This document shows positions 32,801 through 42,090 of a stretch of 64,000 bases of DNA, piece after piece. The notes below the pieces were generated by a model. The model had not been told where the DNA came from. It ran no database searches and was given only the letters and a program-made list of their open reading frames with translations. A program made the position numbers and the translations under genes. Source of the stretch: Pseudarthrobacter sulfonivorans (GTDB taxonomy: Bacteria; Actinomycetota; Actinomycetes; Actinomycetales; Micrococcaceae); NCBI RefSeq assembly GCF_014712225.1, contig NZ_JACXBW010000006.1:124001-188000 (forward strand), written 5' to 3'. Each line of letters starts with the position of its first letter. Position 1 is the first letter of the stretch.

Positions 32801-34546
32801 GTGAAACTCATTCTGTTCGATCTTGGTGACACTCTCGAGAGCGGTGGTGTCCTCCTTCCCGGCGCCGTGGAGACGCTTGAGGCGATTGCCGCACTGCGCA
32901 CCGACGGGCAGCCGGCCGCCGTGCTCGGTCTCGTGTCCGATTTTGACATGCCGGCCGCGCCCTCGGATGTAGGCGCCATCCAGCAGCAGTATTACAGCCT
33001 GCTTGACGACCTCGGCATCCGGCAGTTCTTCGAGCCCGTCGCGGAACGGGTCACCTTGTCCACGGAGGTGGGCGTGTTCAAACCGGACCAGGCGGTTTTC
33101 CGGGCAGCAGCCTCAAAGGCGGGTCCCGCCGTCGAATTCGGCGACATTCTGTTTGTGACCGAGAACCGCAACCATGTGCTCGCAGCCCGCCGTCTGGGGC
33201 TGGTGGCTGTCCATGTCCGCGGCCCGGGGCAGCCGCACGGTGAGATCGACACGCTGGCCGGGGTCCTGCCGCTTGTGGAGACGTTCCTTGACCGCGGGGA
33301 ACCGGTGGAGACCGTTGTCATGGACGTTCACCCAGACGGTCAGGAAGCGATGATGAACCGCATCGGGGCCAGCAATGCCAGGTGGTCCAGGCTCGGTGAC
33401 GTACTTGTGGTGCGCACCCCCGCCGGTCGCCCCGGACAGGACCCCGACCGCGGCGAGGCTGCTGATTCGGCGCGCCGCCTGCTGGTTCCCGAACGGCATC
33501 TTCATGTGGTCACGCAGACCGCCCGCCTCTTCCAGGAGGACCATCCTGATGTCCGCGTCGTGGTGGACAAAGGCCGTTACCTGGTGGTCGAATTCGATCC
33601 TGCCGTGCAGTCCCCCGCCGACGGGCCGCACGCGTCCTGTTACCGGGTGGGCCCCCTTCCGGCCGGCGCCGTGGTGTTTGACCAACGGGCTGCCGGGGCC
33701 GGGCGATCAGCGCCGGCGGCTGCGGAGGGGGGCATCGGCGCCGACGACCTGTCTGAGTCAGCGTTTGAGGACGACGTCGGAAGGCTGGCGCGCCTGCGCA
33801 CGCGCCACTCCCGAAGCACCGAGTTCCTCGGGGCTTTGGACTGGGCGGAAGGGCGGCTGACCGAACTTGGCTATGCCACGCAGATCCAGACCGTCGCCGT
33901 CCCCGGCGGGACAAGCCGCAACCTCATTGCTGACCGCCCCGGGGACGGTGCTGAGCGGGAGCTGGTGCTGGTCACTGCGCACTTGGATTCCGTGAACGTC
34001 ACTGGCTTTTCAGCCGCCGCACCGGGTGCGGACGACAACGCCTCCGGCAGTGCCGGCGTGCTGGCCATCGCCCGGGCACAGGCGGGCCGGTCAACGACGC
34101 ACGACCTGCGCCTGGTCCTGTTCGGAGGCGAGGAACAGGGCCTGTTCGGCAGCACACAGTACGTGAGCGGCCTCAACGCGGCTGAGCGCGCACGGATCAG
34201 CGCCGTCATCAACATGGACATGATCGCCTGCAAAAATACCGGCACGGCCACGGTGCTGCTGGAGGGGGCACCCGTGTCGCAGGGCATGATCGACGCCCTG
34301 GCAGGCATCGCGCAGGCAAGTACGTCGCTGGCCGTTCAGACCAGCCTCGACCCATTCAATAGCGACCACGTGCCCTTTATCGACGCGGGCATTCCGGCCG
34401 TCCTGACGATCGAAGGAACCGACTCTGCCAACGACCGCGTCCACACTGACCGGGACACCCTCGAGACACTCGACACCAGCCTCGCCCTGGAAATTTTGCG
34501 GATGATCGCCATCTTCGTGGCGCAGGCTCTGAACAGCGGCACCTGA
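32801..34546 (+). CDS. HAD-like domain fused to M28 zinc aminopeptidase
   Basis: This 581-residue protein starts at a GTG after GGGAG. Residues 1-170 resemble a HAD hydrolase (FDLGDT at 6-10, then FKPDQAVFRAAASKAG and ILFVTENRNHVLAARRLGL). In that first motif the usual second Asp nucleophile position reads as Gly (DLGDT), so phosphatase activity is uncertain. Residues about 330-581 form an M28 peptidase with all zinc ligands visible: H394 (TAHLDSVN), D411/D412 (GADDNASG), E444/E445 (GGEEQGLFGS), D in INMDMI and H in RVHTDRDT. No signal peptide is seen, although most M28 aminopeptidases are exported. The fusion partner is unusual. Confidence 0.85.
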   Translation: MKLILFDLGDTLESGGVLLPGAVETLEAIAALRTDGQPAAVLGLVSDFDMPAAPSDVGAIQQQYYSLLDDLGIRQFFEPVAERVTLSTEVGVFKPDQAVFRAAASKAGPAVEFGDILFVTENRNHVLAARRLGLVAVHVRGPGQPHGEIDTLAGVLPLVETFLDRGEPVETVVMDVHPDGQEAMMNRIGASNARWSRLGDVLVVRTPAGRPGQDPDRGEAADSARRLLVPERHLHVVTQTARLFQEDHPDVRVVVDKGRYLVVEFDPAVQSPADGPHASCYRVGPLPAGAVVFDQRAAGAGRSAPAAAEGGIGADDLSESAFEDDVGRLARLRTRHSRSTEFLGALDWAEGRLTELGYATQIQTVAVPGGTSRNLIADRPGDGAERELVLVTAHLDSVNVTGFSAAAPGADDNASGSAGVLAIARAQAGRSTTHDLRLVLFGGEEQGLFGSTQYVSGLNAAERARISAVINMDMIACKNTGTATVLLEGAPVSQGMIDALAGIAQASTSLAVQTSLDPFNSDHVPFIDAGIPAVLTIEGTDSANDRVHTDRDTLETLDTSLALEILRMIAIFVAQALNSGT

Positions 34547-34562
34547 TACCGGTCGAACCCGT

Positions 34563-35354
34563 TCACGTGCCCGGCACAGGGGCATACATGACCAGGTGCA
34601 GTTCCGGCGCGTCCGAGGGCACCAACCGGTGCTGCTCATAAACCAACTCACCCGCCTCGGGGTGGAGGAAGACCCGTTGCCGGGAGGCGAACCGTTCCAC
34701 GCCGCGGTCGGCCCAGAGCTGGGCAAACTCGGGGCTGGCCGCGGCCAGGCGGGAGATCAGCGCCGTGTGAGCCGCCGATCCCAGGCGCGCTCCTGCTTCG
34801 GCGCGGAATTCAGCAACGAAATGCCGTGACGTCTCTTCCCAATCGGGGAGCATCTCGCGCAGGTGCGGGTCCGTGAAAATCAGCCAGAGCAGGTTCCTGT
34901 CAGCCGGTCCGACGGCCGCTATTCGCGAATACAGGCCTGCGTAAGCACGGTTCCAGCCGGCGATCCCCCAGTCCGGGGCCACGGCGAAGGCCGGGAAGTC
35001 CAGAGAGTCCAGCAGCCGCTGCACGTGTGCGGGTGCTTCCTCTATCGGGGCGATGTCCGCCACTGGAACGGGAGTGTAGCCGCCCAAAGCCAGAAGGTAC
35101 GAGTTCTCGGCGGCTGTCAGTTGAAGCACCCGCGCGATGGCCTCGAGGACCTGGCGCGAGGCATTGATCTCCCGGCCCTGTTCGAGCCACGTGTACCAGG
35201 TGACACTGACGGCGGCGAAGGAGGCAACCTCCTCACGGCGCAGTCCCTGGGTGCGGCTGCGCCCGATGGGCGGCAGTCCCAGCTCCGCCCGAACCAGGTT
35301 TCCGCGCCGGTCACGCAGGAACTGCCCCAGCTCCCGCCGTCGTTCATCACTCAT
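34563..35354 (-). CDS. XRE family regulator with MmyB-like ligand-binding domain
   Basis: This 263-residue protein has an N-terminal helix-turn-helix (LGQFLRDRRGNL...TQGLRREEVASFAAVSVTWYTWLEQGREINASRQVLEAIARVL) and a C-terminal MmyB-like domain (PAFAVAPDWGIAGWNRAYAGLYSRI...NLLWLIFTDPHLREMLPDWEE...FASRQRVFLHPEAGELVYEQHRLVPSDAPELHLVMYAPVPGT), which in the family binds a fatty-acid-like ligand. These regulators usually sit beside an oxidoreductase target; here the divergent neighbour is ilvD 76 bp away and the convergent one is the M28 peptidase, so the target is not evident. Confidence 0.88.
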   Translation of the reverse strand: MSDERRRELGQFLRDRRGNLVRAELGLPPIGRSRTQGLRREEVASFAAVSVTWYTWLEQGREINASRQVLEAIARVLQLTAAENSYLLALGGYTPVPVADIAPIEEAPAHVQRLLDSLDFPAFAVAPDWGIAGWNRAYAGLYSRIAAVGPADRNLLWLIFTDPHLREMLPDWEETSRHFVAEFRAEAGARLGSAAHTALISRLAAASPEFAQLWADRGVERFASRQRVFLHPEAGELVYEQHRLVPSDAPELHLVMYAPVPGT

Positions 35355-35430
35355 CCCAAGAATCTAGCACTCCCACTACTAGTACCAGGACCGTCTTCCA
35401 CCGCCGCACGCCCACTGGTTGACTGCTTAC

Positions 35431-37296
35431 ATGCCTCCTCTACGCTCACGAACAGTCACCCACGGCCGCAACATGGTGGGCGCACGCGCCTTGCTCCGGG
35501 CCGCCGGCGTCAACGGATCCGACTTCGGCAAGCCGATCATCGCCGTCGCAAACAGCTTCACCGAATTCGTCCCCGGCCACACCCACCTCCAGCCGGTCGG
35601 GCGCATCGTTTCGGACGCCATCATTGAGGCCGGTGGCATCCCGCGCGAGTTCAACACCATCGCCGTCGACGACGGCATCGCCATGGGCCACGGCGGAATG
35701 CTCTACTCGCTGCCCTCGCGCGACCTGATCGCCGACTCAGTGGAGTACATGGTCAACGCGCATTGCGCCGACGCCCTGATCTGCATCTCGAACTGTGACA
35801 AGATCACCCCCGGCATGCTGATGGCCGCGCTGCGGCTGAACATCCCCACGGTCTTCGTCAGCGGAGGCCCCATGGAAGGCGGCACCGCGGTCCTGGTGGA
35901 CGGCACCGTCCGCAAGCGCCTGAACCTGATCTCCGCCATCGCCGACGCCGTCAACGACTCCGTCTCCGACGAGGATCTCCTGCGGATCGAGGAAACGTCC
36001 TGCCCTACCTGCGGTTCCTGCTCCGGCATGTTCACGGCCAACTCCATGAACTGCCTCACCGAAGCGCTCGGCCTCTCGCTGCCGGGCAACGGCACCACTC
36101 TGGCCACGCACACGGCCCGCAAGGAGCTGTACCAGGACGCCGGCAAGGCAATCGTGGACATCACCAACGCCTACTACGACGGTGACGACGAGTCAGTGCT
36201 GCCGCGCGCCATCGCCGGCCGCGCCGCGTTCGAAAATGCCATGACCATGGACATCGCCATGGGCGGCTCGTCCAACACCATCCTGCACTTGCTCGCCGCC
36301 GCCCAGGAGGCCGAACTCGACTTCACGCTCGAGGACATCGACGCCATCTCACGCAAGACACCCTGCCTGACCAAGGTTGCCCCCAATGGCGACTATCTCG
36401 TCGAGGACGTACACCGCGCCGGCGGCATCCCGGCCATCCTCGGTGAACTGGACCGCGGCGGGATGCTCCGCCACGATGTGCGCTCCGTGCACGGTCCGGA
36501 CCTGCGCTCGTGGCTGGACAACTGGGACATCCGCGGCGGCAAAGCCACCGACACCGCCGTCGAACTGTTCCACGCGGCGCCTGGTTGCGTCCGCTCCGCG
36601 ACGGCCTTCTCCCAGTCCGAGCGCTGGGACACCCTGGACACCGACGACGCGAACGGCTGTGTCCGCTCGATCGAAAACGCGCATACCGTGGAGGGCGGAC
36701 TGGCCGTGCTCCGGGGCAACATCTCGGTGGATGGTTGTGTGGTGAAGACCGCCGGCGTGGACGAATCGATCTTCAAGTTCTCCGGCCCGGCCGTCGTGTT
36801 CGAATCGCAGGACGACGCCGTCGAAGCCATCCTCAGCAAACGGATCGTCGCAGGCGACGTCGTCGTCATCCGCTACGAAGGCCCGCGCGGCGGTCCGGGC
36901 ATGCAGGAGATGCTTTACCCGACGTCGTTCCTCAAGGGCCTGGGTCTCGGCGCGAAGTGCGCGCTGATCACCGATGGCCGCTTCTCCGGCGGAACCTCCG
37001 GGCTGTCAATCGGGCATATCTCCCCCGAGGCTGCCGCGGGCGGGGCCATCGCACTGGTCGAGAACGGCGACACGATTTCCATCGACATCCCCGCGCGTTC
37101 CATCACGGTGGAAGTGCCCGACGACGAGCTTGACCGCCGCCGCGATCTGCTGGAGGCGACCACCGGCTACCGGCCCCGCGACCGTGAGCGCGCCGTCTCC
37201 CCCGCGCTGCGTGCCTACGCGGCCTTCGCGCTCTCCGCAGACAAGGGGGCAGTGCGGCACGTGCCCCTGGAGCCGCTGCCGGTCGCCGTCGGATAA
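35431..37296 (+). CDS. ilvD: Dihydroxy-acid dehydratase
   Basis: This protein of 621 residues catalyses dehydration of 2,3-dihydroxy-isovalerate and -methylvalerate in valine, leucine and isoleucine synthesis. Iron-sulfur cysteines are in [10 protein letters not shown] and [18 protein letters not shown], and [14 protein letters not shown] near the C-terminus is the family signature. The length matches the E. coli-type long form, about 616 residues, rather than the shorter actinobacterial form, so it may be a second copy or an acquired one. The ATG at 35431 ([14 protein letters not shown]) matches the E. coli start; a TTG four codons upstream is the alternative. No good ribosome site is visible for either. 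Confidence 0.93.
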   Translation: MPPLRSRTVTHGRNMVGARALLRAAGVNGSDFGKPIIAVANSFTEFVPGHTHLQPVGRIVSDAIIEAGGIPREFNTIAVDDGIAMGHGGMLYSLPSRDLIADSVEYMVNAHCADALICISNCDKITPGMLMAALRLNIPTVFVSGGPMEGGTAVLVDGTVRKRLNLISAIADAVNDSVSDEDLLRIEETSCPTCGSCSGMFTANSMNCLTEALGLSLPGNGTTLATHTARKELYQDAGKAIVDITNAYYDGDDESVLPRAIAGRAAFENAMTMDIAMGGSSNTILHLLAAAQEAELDFTLEDIDAISRKTPCLTKVAPNGDYLVEDVHRAGGIPAILGELDRGGMLRHDVRSVHGPDLRSWLDNWDIRGGKATDTAVELFHAAPGCVRSATAFSQSERWDTLDTDDANGCVRSIENAHTVEGGLAVLRGNISVDGCVVKTAGVDESIFKFSGPAVVFESQDDAVEAILSKRIVAGDVVVIRYEGPRGGPGMQEMLYPTSFLKGLGLGAKCALITDGRFSGGTSGLSIGHISPEAAAGGAIALVENGDTISIDIPARSITVEVPDDELDRRRDLLEATTGYRPRDRERAVSPALRAYAAFALSADKGAVRHVPLEPLPVAVG

Positions 37297-37705
37297 GGGA
37301 TGCGGCCGTAGGCGGCGGATTACCCGACGGTGTCCGCCGCCTCCTCGGCCTCTGCAGCTACCCGCGTGTAGGACGCCGGGAGGCGGCGGTACGCGGGGTT
37401 AAGGGTGCGGCCGCGACAGTGATGATTCCGGCCACGGGGAACATCTCCAGACCGCAGGGGCCATCAACGCCATGATGTCCGCCGCGATCCGCTTTAAGGG
37501 TGGCGAACCGTTCGGGCCGATCGCTTCAGGGCAGGCCATACCAAGTCGCCGGCAGGATCTCGGAAACGGTCAGGCAAAGATCAGCAGCACTGCGGCCGCC
37601 GGCGCTCCGCAATGCCTGGGCCCGTGGTCCGCTTCGTTTCCGCGGCCATCTATCGTGCCAGGAAAGCCCACATGGCCCGATGTTAGGGCAGTCAAAACGA
37701 TCCAA
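37297..37705. other. Non-coding region downstream of ilvD
   Basis: No frame on either strand has both a start signal and recognisable family similarity. Short minus-strand stretches look protein-like but are broken by stops, which suggests old gene remains. It ends at the heptad repeats upstream of the large BTAD regulator. Confidence 0.4.
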
Positions 37706-37723
37706 TAACGCCCCGATAACGCT
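37706..37723 (+). promoter_or_regulatory. Tandem heptad TAACGCC-N4-TAACGCT, candidate BTAD/SARP site
   Basis: Two heptads start 11 bases apart and TTAACT follows 8 bases downstream as a possible -10 element. The large BTAD regulator gene begins about 150-195 bases further on, so the site may mediate autoregulation or control by the small BTAD regulator at 14541. Confidence 0.55.
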
Positions 37724-37873
37724 CGCCCGGGTTAACTGCTGGGACCGGCCCTAATGTTCGGAGCGCGCCATGTGGCGAGAACTTTTGTGAAGAAGGCAGA
37801 TCGTGACTTTTGCATGCTTGCCGGATGCGCTCGTTAGGGCCTCAGCCATCAGCGTCTGCCACAATCCCCCGGC

Positions 37874-40800
37874 GTGTCTGAAACAACGGGAACCGAAACT
37901 GTAGGAAAGCAGGACGGTATGGTCGACCCACATCCTGAACGTCTCTCCAAGGCACCTTCAGCATTTGGATTGCTGCGCCCCCGTCTGACCCCAGGCCTGA
38001 ATGATTCAAGCAGCCCGCGGCTGGGACTGGTAGTCGGCCCCCCTGGCACTGGGAAGACAACCCTTCTCACACAGTGGGCAGCGCAATGTTCCGGCGATGT
38101 GGCGTGGTATCGGTCGAGCAAGCTCGATGCGAAACCGGAGAGAATGATTGTATGTTTTGCAATTGCTTTGGCTAGAGCCATCAAGGCCGAGCCGGCCAGC
38201 TCTTTCCCCGCCTTGGCACGTGCCACCGAGCGCCTGGAACGTCCACTGTATTTTGTCGTGGACGATTTCCATCTCTTGGAAGATACATGCGCGGAGGCTG
38301 AACTTGAACAGCTGATAGCCCTCAGCTCGCCCAATGTGCGCTTCCTCGTTGGAAGCCGCCGATCGCCTCATCTCAATCTGGCCAGATCCGAGCTGCAGAC
38401 TGCCCTAACAATCCGCGGAGACGATCTGAGGTTTCGCATACCCGAAATTGATGAGCTTTTTCGCAACACTTACGGGCAGCCGCTCAGCCACGACGGCGTC
38501 TCAAACCTGGCTCAGGTGACCGAGGGCTGGGCCGCAGCGCTGCACCTCTTCCACCTCGCAACGAAAAACCGCACCAGTACAGCAAGACGGCGTTCCGCGG
38601 AATCCCTCGGTGCGACGTCACGATTTGCCCGAGACTACCTGACCCACCACTTCCTGGCCGGAATCTCAGCGGAGATGGAAGAATTGCTCCGCGTCTCGTG
38701 CCTGCTGGAAGTCCTCACGCCATCACGTTGCGATGCGCTTCTCGATAGAAATGACAGCCGGGTGCTGCTCCACCAGCTCGAGCGCCTTGGGGTCCTATCC
38801 ATGGACGATGACGGAACGATGTTCCGGACACCGAAGGTCCTGCGGCAATACCTGCTTGCCAGCGTCGGCGATGCGGGGTCAGATGCACAGGTTGAGCTCC
38901 GGCAACGGACCGCGGCCATTCTTGAACAGGAGGGTGCGGTGGGCGCAGGGCTACAGGTCCTGGCAGAGGGTAATGACTGGAAGGCAGTGGGACAGGTTCT
39001 TGGCCGGGCCGGCACGCTGGCCGTCCTGCCCGGAATGTGCAGATGGGCGGCTTCGCTTCCTGATTCCGTATTGCGGGACGACGCTTGGACCATGCTGGCG
39101 CGCTGCCGGCAAATGGTCGACGACGGGCGGCCCGCAGCGGCGGAGCGCGCCGCCGCCCGAGTTCCCGATCTAACGGCCGACCGTGATTGTCGGCGCCTTG
39201 CCCGGGATCTTAGTCTGACAGCGGCTGTGTGGGCCGGTAGCGCTGCCCCGCCGTCCGTATTTGCCCCGTCGTGGGAGTTACGGAATGCGCTCCACAGTAA
39301 TCCTGGTGCTGCAGCACGCCCGCTGGCATACCGGCGCCAGCCCGAAAACGTGCTGGCCGCAGGATTGTCGCTTCTGGTGGCGGGAAACCAGAAAGCCGCA
39401 CTGCCACTGCTAATTGGGGCTGCTGAGCGGCCCGGCACCTGCCTCGGGTCTGCCCTCGCGGCGCAACTTGTCCTGGCCGTATTTGGGCACGACAACTCAG
39501 GCACGGCCTCTGGCGCCGCCGCCACTGAGGTCGACGCCGTCCTGGGCGAGGCAGAACGGCGGGGCCTTACGTGGCTATGCCGTCTGGCTCATGGCATCCA
39601 GGCGGCACTGCGCAGGACCCCTGCAGGGTTCAAGGCAGTGGACGCTGTCATTGCATCCTGCGAGGACCGCGGCGACGAATGGGGAGCGGCGCTCGTCGCC
39701 GCTGCCGCAGCGCTTATCCGTCTGCGGTCGGGGGCCACAGATCTTGAGCAGCTGGAGGCCCTCGCCTTGCGCTTCCGCCGGCTTTCGGCCGGCACGCTCG
39801 AAGCCTGGGCCCGGTCGGCGCAGGCACTTGTCGCCGCAAGCCTCGACATCCCGGGAGCCCTCGACACCGTGCAGACCGCCGAAGCGTTCGCCCGTGCCGC
39901 AGCTGTGCCCGGGGCCCTTGCAATCTCGTACGCAGCTATGGCACTCCAAACGCCGGACGAGTATGAAGAGCTGATGCGCCAAGCCACGCAAACAGGGCAG
40001 TCTGCAGGCCTGCTATGTCGTCCTTGGACGTGGTTGGTCCCGAAGAGTCAGCAACGGCGCCTTCCGGGCCCTATGAAGCAGGCTGTGGCCGCCGACCTGC
40101 CGCTTTCAACAAGTCAGGAGCCCAGCCGAACAGACCCGCCGTGCCGGGGCGCCCGGCTGCCATCGTTGGACGTGGCGTGTTTCAGTGGATTCACCCTTCG
40201 CCGTGACGGCGTAGCGGTGGACCTCTCCAAGATACGGCCCCAGGCACGTACCGTGCTGCGGATTCTTTCCCTCAATGCGGGCCGCCTAGTGCACCGGGAG
40301 AAGCTCGCGGGCATACTGTGGCCCGACTTAGACGCGCCGGCTGCTCTTCATGCCCTGCAGGTGAGCGTGTCCTGCCTTCGGGGCGCGCTGCAGCCTGAAG
40401 GGACCTCCGAATGCCCGCAGCTTCTTGCCCGACAAGGCGAGGCCTACGCACTGGTGCTCGGGACAGGGTCCACCTTTGACCTTGCTGACTTCGACGACGC
40501 ACTCTATGCCGCCTCCAAGGCGAGGTCGGCCGGGGACAACCCTGGCACGGCAGTTGAACTTCGCCGGGCTGTCGAGCTGTACACGGGCGAGGTCCTCCCC
40601 GAGGATGGGCCGGCCGAATGGGCCGCCGAGACGCGCGAAAGGTACCGCATGCGGGCTGCCGAAGCTGCCGCATCGCTCGCGGGGGTGGAGTTTGGTTTAG
40701 GGAACTCGGCAGCAGCGGCCGCCGCCGCAACGCGGAGCGTTGAAATAGATCCTTGGCGGGATGAATCGTGGCGGACCCTGGTTGAGACGTTCCGACAGTT

Positions 40801-40933
40801 AGGGGATCCGGCCGCCGCCCAACGGGCGCAGAGCAGATACGACGTCGTGCTGAATTCGCTGGGAGTCCCGGCCGGCCCTGACCGCACAACGGCTGACAAG
40901 GTCACCGTCGGCTTGAGAACTGAATCTCCGTGA
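37874..40933 (+). CDS. STAND ATPase-BTAD transcriptional regulator next to the injection system
   Basis: This 1019-residue protein has an N-terminal MalT-like STAND NTPase: Walker A GPPGTGKTT (55-63), Walker B FVVDD (127-131), TEGWAAALHLF. A long helical middle section follows. The C-terminus has a winged helix (LRRDGVAVDLSKIRPQARTVLRILSLNAGRLVHREKLAGILWPDLD) and a BTAD region (AVELYTGEVLPEDGPAEWAAETRERYRMRAAEAAASLAG). The order is reversed relative to large SARPs, which start with the DNA-binding part. GTG at 37874 or ATG at 37919 (AGGA upstream) may be the start. Its last 32 bases overlap the end of the injection-system operon on the opposite strand, so control of that operon is likely but unproven. 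Confidence 0.85.
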   Translation: MSETTGTETVGKQDGMVDPHPERLSKAPSAFGLLRPRLTPGLNDSSSPRLGLVVGPPGTGKTTLLTQWAAQCSGDVAWYRSSKLDAKPERMIVCFAIALARAIKAEPASSFPALARATERLERPLYFVVDDFHLLEDTCAEAELEQLIALSSPNVRFLVGSRRSPHLNLARSELQTALTIRGDDLRFRIPEIDELFRNTYGQPLSHDGVSNLAQVTEGWAAALHLFHLATKNRTSTARRRSAESLGATSRFARDYLTHHFLAGISAEMEELLRVSCLLEVLTPSRCDALLDRNDSRVLLHQLERLGVLSMDDDGTMFRTPKVLRQYLLASVGDAGSDAQVELRQRTAAILEQEGAVGAGLQVLAEGNDWKAVGQVLGRAGTLAVLPGMCRWAASLPDSVLRDDAWTMLARCRQMVDDGRPAAAERAAARVPDLTADRDCRRLARDLSLTAAVWAGSAAPPSVFAPSWELRNALHSNPGAAARPLAYRRQPENVLAAGLSLLVAGNQKAALPLLIGAAERPGTCLGSALAAQLVLAVFGHDNSGTASGAAATEVDAVLGEAERRGLTWLCRLAHGIQAALRRTPAGFKAVDAVIASCEDRGDEWGAALVAAAAALIRLRSGATDLEQLEALALRFRRLSAGTLEAWARSAQALVAASLDIPGALDTVQTAEAFARAAAVPGALAISYAAMALQTPDEYEELMRQATQTGQSAGLLCRPWTWLVPKSQQRRLPGPMKQAVAADLPLSTSQEPSRTDPPCRGARLPSLDVACFSGFTLRRDGVAVDLSKIRPQARTVLRILSLNAGRLVHREKLAGILWPDLDAPAALHALQVSVSCLRGALQPEGTSECPQLLARQGEAYALVLGTGSTFDLADFDDALYAASKARSAGDNPGTAVELRRAVELYTGEVLPEDGPAEWAAETRERYRMRAAEAAASLAGVEFGLGNSAAAAAAATRSVEIDPWRDESWRTLVETFRQLGDPAAAQRAQSRYDVVLNSLGVPAGPDRTTADKVTVGLRTESP

Positions 40934-42080
40934 CAGCCACGGGTGCTTCCGCAGGACCCGACGACTCGAGGATCTTGAACCGCACCGAAGAAACCCGGTC
41001 TGCGCCGACGTAGAAGTCCTGCCTTGCCGGCCCGTCCATCAACGCGAACGTTTTGATGGGACGCTCGCCGTCGGCTTGGAGTGCAATAATCTCCACACTC
41101 CGCGGACGCCGTTCGCTGTCCGGACCGCCGGTGACGTAGATGTACGTCAAGCGGATTTCCCGTCCGAAAGTAATGTCAAGGTATTGGTCTGCCGTATTGC
41201 CCGTCACTCCCGCGGCCCATGACGTGTTCCTGAAGGTGTCTATCGCCAGATCGGCCCCTCGGTCCGGTGCTGAACTCGATGCAGTGGCCTTAATGGCGCG
41301 TTCGTTTCCGCTGAACAGGATGTCCTGGACCCGTTCCACACCACCGGCAATCGTATCCTTGCCCGCGTAGGCTGCTCCGCCAAGGACGCCCAGCACCGCC
41401 AGAAAGGATACAAGCCTGACGGGGAACCGCCGCCGTTTGCGTTTCGGCCGGGTCCCGGCGGGGAGCGAAGGCTTCGCACGTTTTGATGCGAGCCGACGCC
41501 ACCACGGCGGTGGCGGCACAACCGCGGCCTCCTTGAGGCTCGCTGCACACCGTCGGCAGAAGTTGCGGTCCGGTTTGTTCCCTGTCCCGCATCGACCGCA
41601 AATCAGTTCGCCGGGTGCCGGCGGCTCCTCATTGCCGGGAGGATGGGCGGCTGCCGGAGGTGGGGTTGTCCGTTTGCCCGGTTTTACCTCACCCGGCCCG
41701 GTGCTGCCATCGGTCACCGGGACGGCGGGCTTCCCTGCTTTGACGGCCCCTGGAGCGTCGTCCTCACGGGAGCCGCCGGCCATGAGCGTTACGCGCGGCA
41801 CCGGGGAAAGACCGCTGGCGTCCTTGCCCGCCCGTGGGGCCGGGCCCTGTTGGGAACCGGGTCCATGGACCGACGGATGACTCGGGGCGTGGTCCGGCGG
41901 CGGAGGGAGCTTGGGCAAGAGCACTGTTTTCATGGCGGGGCCGGGATCTGCCCCGGGCTTTTCTGTTGCGCTGGGCCGTGTTTCCCCCTGCTCGCCCTGC
42001 CACACGAGATAGGCGCCGCAATTGCTGCAGAAGCTCTCGCCGTCGTTGTTCCGGGCACTGCAATCTCCGCAGATCAGCAC
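40902..42080 (-). CDS. Membrane protein with two zinc ribbons and NADase-type glycan-binding-like domain
   Basis: This 392-residue protein begins with a zinc ribbon (C4, C7, C18, C21), continues through a Pro-rich disordered segment to a second ribbon (CGRCGTGNKPDRNFCRRC), a basic stretch, one transmembrane helix (VRLVSFLAVLGVLGGAAYAG) and an external beta-rich domain (SSSAPDRGADLAIDTFRNTSWA...YIYVTGG) of discoidin/NADase-type glycan-binding character. Topology should be ribbons inside, beta domain outside. It is the last gene of the injection-system operon. Streptomyces systems have a membrane partner (CisA) needed for action at the membrane; this protein could play that role (inference). 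Confidence 0.8.
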   Translation of the reverse strand: MLICGDCSARNNDGESFCSNCGAYLVWQGEQGETRPSATEKPGADPGPAMKTVLLPKLPPPPDHAPSHPSVHGPGSQQGPAPRAGKDASGLSPVPRVTLMAGGSREDDAPGAVKAGKPAVPVTDGSTGPGEVKPGKRTTPPPAAAHPPGNEEPPAPGELICGRCGTGNKPDRNFCRRCAASLKEAAVVPPPPWWRRLASKRAKPSLPAGTRPKRKRRRFPVRLVSFLAVLGVLGGAAYAGKDTIAGGVERVQDILFSGNERAIKATASSSAPDRGADLAIDTFRNTSWAAGVTGNTADQYLDITFGREIRLTYIYVTGGPDSERRPRSVEIIALQADGERPIKTFALMDGPARQDFYVGADRVSSVRFKILESSGPAEAPVAVTEIQFSSRR

Positions 42081-42090
42081 CTTGGGCTCC

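Noticed and set aside
35355..35430. Repeated CTAG elements between the XRE regulator and ilvD as an operator
   Set aside because: The longer sequence is not symmetric and the individual CTAG tetramers are too short to support a site.
37297..37705. Protein-like minus-strand pieces after ilvD
   Set aside because: Pieces are interrupted by stops and could not be matched to a family, so no pseudogene was called.
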